This document shows positions 53,601 through 59,600 of a stretch of DNA of 64,000 bases, in pieces. A program made the translations under genes and the position numbers. The notes beneath the pieces were generated by a model. That model saw only the letters and a list, made by a program, of their open reading frames with translations, ran no database searches and had not been told where the DNA came from. Where the stretch lies: assembly GCA_032622095.1 (NCBI GenBank), contig CP136063.1:83863980-83927979 (forward strand), read 5' to 3'. This stretch comes from Siphonodentalium dalli. Lineage: Eukaryota > Mollusca > Scaphopoda > Gadilida > Siphonodentaliidae. Positions within the stretch are counted from its first letter, which is position 1. Every line of letters begins with the position of its first letter.

Positions 53601-56600
53601 ACCGTAGAGTCGGTTGGATGAGGCACTCGCCGACCTGTAGCCACGTTGCTCTCATGCACAAACACCTTGTATATAAGGAGAAAGTGTTCACCATGCAGTT
53701 GGAAATTTCATATGTGACACAATAGTACACCACACATGGGTTGAAATTGTTCTGGTAGTCTGATTTTCCAACCTGTAATGCATGTCGAATTTGTTGTTTT
53801 AGACCAACATTTGCATCTCTTCCTACTTTTGGTCAAAATATTGGTTTGAAATTTCCTCTAGGTCCCTCCCACCCTGGTGTCCAGTCAAAATTCACGTAAA
53901 AAAACACATGGCATGTGAGGTACCGAGTCGGAAATTCAAAGGCCATGGGGAGGGGTGCAAATTGATTATGTGATGTTGAGAGTTTGGTCTGGTTCAATGG
54001 GGGGGGGGGGGGGTGCAGTTGAAAACCCCACATGGATTGACGGAAACCATCTATAGATATACGCCTCTATATATTCATATAATACTTCAGCGATTCTGTC
54101 AACCCATCCAAAATGGAATTACGAGGTCAGTTGTTGAGACAGACGATACAATTGATGGATCATAAGGCCCGTTCCAAACGACGGATTTTTGTCGACTCGA
54201 ATCTAATACCAGACCCACAATTGTATTAAATGCGTCAAAAATGCGACGTTTGAAACAATTAGATCCGTGTCAGACGCATCACAGACGAATCTCCGTCCAA
54301 TTCAGACGAATCTTCGTCGGTGATGCGTCTGAAATCCGTCTTGGTTTCAAACGACGGATTTTTGACGACTCGAATCTAATACATGTGACGAGAAGAGCCG
54401 AAAGTTGCCGAAGAACGAATGCAAATGATATGATAATGATATGATAATGGTATAATAATGAGGGGGCTCCCCTTATCTGAGGAAATACCCACATGACGTC
54501 ATTTGTCGCACGCTCTCTTTGTCCTAAAGAAAGATATATCTATAAGCATTGCTTATGTAACATTGTGCAAATTGTAATTATTTTGGTAGTTTGATTCCTC
54601 AACGAACATGGCATGTCACTGACTCACATCTTATAATGGATATAGTATCAATGTTTTAGAATAATCCATATATACCGGTATAAGGGGTAGGGGTTGTAGC
54701 AACTGATTTATAATAATTCATATAGACCGATATTCCTTATTGTAAGGAGTAGGGGTGGTAGTCTCTGATGTATACTAATTAATATTTACCGGTATTACTT
54801 ATTATAAGGGGCAGGGGTGGTACCACTGATTTATAATAATTCATATATACTGATATTACTTATTATGAGGGTAAATGGGTGGTAACCTCTTATTTATAAT
54901 AATTCATATATTCAGGTATTACTTGTTATAAGGGGCAGAGTGGTAGCCTATGATTTATAATAATTTATATATACCGGTATTCCTTATTATAAGGGGTAGG
55001 GGTGGTAGCCTCAGATTTATAATAATTCATATAAACCGGTATTACTTATTATGAGGGATAGGGATGGTAGCCTATATATGATTTATAATAATTCATAGAT
55101 ACCGGTATTCCTTATTATAAAGGATATATAGGTGGTAGCCTATGATTTATAATATATAATTAATATATTCCGGTATTCCTCATTATAAGGGGTAGGCGTG
55201 GTACCACTGATCTTATTTATAATAATTCATATATACCGGCATTACTTATTATGAGGGGTATAGGGGTGGTAACCTCTTATTTATAATAATTCATATATTC
55301 GGGTATTCCTTATTATAAGGGTAGGGGTGGTAGTCTCTGATTTATAATAATTATTGTATACCTGTATTTACATGCATGGTATACACATATATGGCAATTG
55401 GTTGCACGATCTAACATTTATTTGAAGCGCCTATTATATTATATTATATAACTATATGTACTAGAGCTGAAACGGTTGACCCATTCTTCTAACCGGTTAA
55501 CCATCGGGGTTAACCGGATTTCAACCGGTTAACCGCTAAATTTCTAGCGGACTTCTCTCACACTAATTATGTCGACATTATGCCATGCTCCAGGGACAAA
55601 CCTAGGTGAGAAGTAGTAGCTGAAATAAAGACCTTATTCACGGCATTTAACGATATTCAAAAACACGTATTCCTTGTTCTTTTGCTGGCTCTCGTGATGG
55701 GGAATGAGCAAGTGAAATTTGTGAATGGCAGGAGAGATCGCTTATTTGCCGTGATTAGCATATGTTTGGGCATTTGTAAAACGAGTAAAATAGTATGGGT
55801 ATTGGTAAAACGAGTAACAAAACTATATATTAAAGATCTGTAATATATAATTATCATCATTGGTATATCCTCCAATGCATTATATATAAAGACAAGAAAG
55901 TAATAACTAGAGAACAAAAAGGAAGGTCAGTTAGGTCAGACTCGCCGTCCTATTCAGTATTCGAGCTATTCGTCGGTATCATGATAGCGGACACTAGTGT
56001 TGGGAGGTTATATAATTTACGTTTCGGTTTCGGTTTCGGTTTCGGTTTTAGCATGCAATCACTTAACATATAGCAATTACTGCCAAATTGAGTGTTAATT
56101 AGTCCCACAGGCACAACCAGTTACAGAGTAGCATGGAGCATCAATTTCCTTGATAAAAGGGAAGATTATCGAAGAAGTTTTGGGTTGCTTCAACTACGAT
56201 GTCTGTTTGAGTCAGTAAATCACAACACGGAGGAAGAACGGGAAGATTGAAGACATTGTGCAGCTGATCTCAATCTTCAAACTTTGTCGACTTACATAGT
56301 TTTTATAAACCCCACTGTAAAACAGTTTTATATATAGTATGTCGTGGTGTGGTTCCAATTTGAATCCATGTTGCTTCGTGCAGTATTAACTATTAAGTTA
56401 CGAAAGCACGCATTGCCGCACAACGTCACTTTTACGTTGTCACTTCCTTGTGTGCATTGAGTCCATTTCAGACTTGATACACAGTGACTGCACACGTGCT
56501 TTTGTCGGAAGAAAACTTCAAAGGGTCGGAATTGATTGAAGGTCGCCGACACTTCCAGACAGTTCGAGAATTGCTACTAAGTATCTGATACTACCCCGTG

Positions 56601-59600
56601 TACCAATTAATGCTTGCATTGCACTCTACTATCGGTGACACGGGATTTAGTATTAGTTTTGCATCATTTAACCTAATATTTTGAGGATTATTCACGTTCA
56701 CATTCAACTGACAACGGGATGCGGTTACGTCCGGTTCATTTTTTTCTAACCGGTTACGTCGCTAACCGGATGCTAACCGGTTAACCGTCTAACCGTTTCA
56801 GCTCTAATATGTACTATATACATCCTCATATACATATGCACATATATTCGCGCTGCAATCGCGCATATATTTATACATAATTTATACTGTATTTTAGTAT
56901 ATATATGTATAACATACCGGTATATATAGGCCTCTATATCTACGCGTGACCATTTTGTGATGGTAACATGGAGTGCATAAATCGACCGATGTATTAGATT
57001 CGACGCGACAAAGATGCGTCCGTCTGAAACAAAATTGGCCGCAGACGCATCACCGACGGATTTAATACAATTAGATTCGAGTCGACTAAAATACAGTATA
57101 TAAATTATGTATAAATATATGCGTGCTTGCAGCGCGAATATATGTGCATATGTATATGAGGATGTTTATAGTACATATAGTTATATAATATAATATAATA
57201 AAATATAAAAGGCGCTACAAATAAATGTTAGATCGTGCATCCAATTGCCATATATGTGTATACCATGCATGTAAATACAGGTATACAAGAATAATTATTA
57301 TAAATCAGAGACTACCACCCCTACCCTTATAATAAGGAATACCGGAATATATGAATTATTATAAATAAGATGTTACCACCCCTATACCCCTCATAATAAG
57401 TAATACCGGTATATATGAATTATTATAAATAAGATCAGTGGTACCACCCCTACCCCTTATAATGAGGAATACCGGAATATATTAATTATAAATTATAAAT
57501 CATAGGCTACCACCTATATATCCTTTATAATAAGGAATACCGGTATCTATGAATTATTATAAATCATAGGCTACCATCCCTACCCCTCATACTAAGTAAT
57601 ACCGGTTTTTATGAATTATTATTAATCTGAGGCTACCACCCCTACCCCTTATAATAAGGAATACCGGTATATATAAATTATTATAAATCATAGGCTACCA
57701 CTCTGCCCCTTATAACAAGTAATACCTGAATATATGAATTATTATAAATAAGAGGTTACCACCCCTTTACCCCTCATAATAAGTAATATCGGTATATATG
57801 AATTATTATAATTCAGAAGTACCACCTCTGCCCCTTATAATAAGTAATACCAGTAAATATATTAATTATTATACATCAGAGACTACCACCCCTATTCCTT
57901 AAAATAAGGAATATCGGTTTATATGAATTATTATAAATCAGTTGCTACAACCCCTACCCCTTATACCGGTATATATGGATTATTCTAAAACATTGATACT
58001 ATATCCATTATAAGATGTGAGTCAGTGACATGCCATGTTTGTTGAGGAATCAAACTACCCAAATAATTACAATTTGCACAATGTTACCTAAGCTATGCTT
58101 ATAGATATATCTTTCTTTATGACAAAGAGAGCGTGCGACAAATGACGTCATGTGGGTATTTTCTCAGATAAGGGGAGCCCCCTCATTATTATACCATTAT
58201 CATATCATTATCATATCATTTGCATTCGTTCTTCGGCAACTTTCGGCTCTTCTCGTCACATGTATTAGATTCGAATCGTCAAAAATCCGTCGTTTGAAAC
58301 CAAGACGGATTTCAGACGCATCACCGACGAAGATTCGTCTGAATTGGACGGAGATTCGTCTGTGATGCGTCTGACACGGATCTAATTGTTTCAAACGTCG
58401 CATTTTTGACGCATTTAATACAATTGTGGGTCTGGTATTAGATTCGAGTCGACAAAAATCCGTCGTTTGGAACGGGCCTCAGAGATTATTTTACGGATAC
58501 CGATGACCACAAATCAAGGTGAACACAATCGTATTACACACAGGCGACAACATACCCGTTCAATGCCTCCATCGGATATCTTCCTGTAGTATTTTTTTAA
58601 TTGGTCATGTAAGTTACATGGGGCATACCTGATATTTTCTTGCCCGGCATGTGTACGCGCCATAAGGGTCAGATGTACGTTTTGACCAAAATTTCCTGGT
58701 AATTCTAAATGGATTTTCTCAAAATCTGTAAGGAATTTATTTGTGAAATTTGGTACAAGCGATTATTGTGATACAATATTTAAGAACACTAGAACAATCG
58801 GTTGATATCAACTCATTTACTTCACTTTTATGGCATGGAAATTATTTAAAATGTCAACGTTTTCGGTACCAAGAACTTCTGTAAATTAGATTTGTTTCAA
58901 AAGTGCACTCCATATATCGATTATATCATATCTGGATACCATGAGAGGAGACTTAATTTTTCTTGATTCATGAAATTTTATGATTATTTTCACTTAGAAA
59001 CAGGGGGGGGGTGAAAAAAATATTCCGGCACGTATGCCGGGGTGGGTGGGTGGTCAAAGCCACCAACAAGCAATTTTTTCCGCAACTAACCGTTGTATTT
59101 TGTTGCAAATTTTGAAATCCAAGATGACCGCTGGCAGCCATGTTTTTTTGGCCGAATGACCTCAAAATGACTCATTCCAATTTACATGTCCATGTTAACA
59201 TCCATGATAAATAGTATGCACAGAAATTCAGCTGTTTGCAGTGAATTTCCCCCCCCGCAAATCTCTGTTTTAGTGTTAAAAGGGGGTGGGTGTAAAAAAA
59301 TGGTCGGAAAAAACTGCCGAAAACGGAAAAAAAATTGGCAGTGGGGGTGGGTGGGTACAAAAAATGATCGAAAGGGAAAAAATGCCATACGTGCCTGAAA
59401 TTTTTTTCCGACCCCCCCCCCCCCCCCCTGTTAGAAAGACAACTACCCACAAATAATTTTCTATATTTGAGAATTTTCATGTCATTCATGTTGTTCAATG
59501 ACAAATTTGGCTGAGATGAGTTATGGGTCATGGCTTCATAACCAAGTTAAAGCTGACCACCATATCTTTTAACACTGTGGCATAATTTCTAGTTGATTAT

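Larger units (their letters stand above)
54165..58479. mobile_element. inner foldback element with ~1.4-kb arms
   Basis: It begins AGGCCCGTTCCAAACGACGG and ends CCGTCGTTTGGAACGGGCCT. The left arm is 54165-55461 plus 56815-56897; the right arm is 57086-58479; the spacer is about 190 bp. The arms are almost identical: two 71-codon mirror frames (54494-54279 minus, 58150-58365 plus) differ at one residue. Subterminal parts repeat GACGGATTT, GACGCATCACCGACGAAG and TCGAATCTAATAC, and part of this recurs in the spacer. The superfamily is unknown; flanks TA/CA hint at a decayed two-base duplication. Confidence 0.8.
51220..58665. repeat. right arm of the outer palindrome, with a nested element
   Basis: It mirrors 46531-50690. 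Pairing is continuous from about 51230 to 54164, is broken by the foldback element at 54165-58479, and resumes from 58480 to the terminal ...CATGTGTACGCGCCATAA at 58665. Outside 46531 and 58665 the flanks no longer match. Confidence 0.85.

Noticed and set aside
56328-56552. Minus frame with CSHC and CGNAC cysteines inside the hAT element, considered as a BED zinc finger
   Set aside because: Spacing does not fit the BED Cx2C...Hx3-5(H/C) pattern and the frame is short.
54279-58365. 71-codon mirror frames containing YHYHIIIISFAFVLRQLSALL
   Set aside because: They lie in the subterminal repeats of the inner foldback; identity reflects young arms, not coding constraint.
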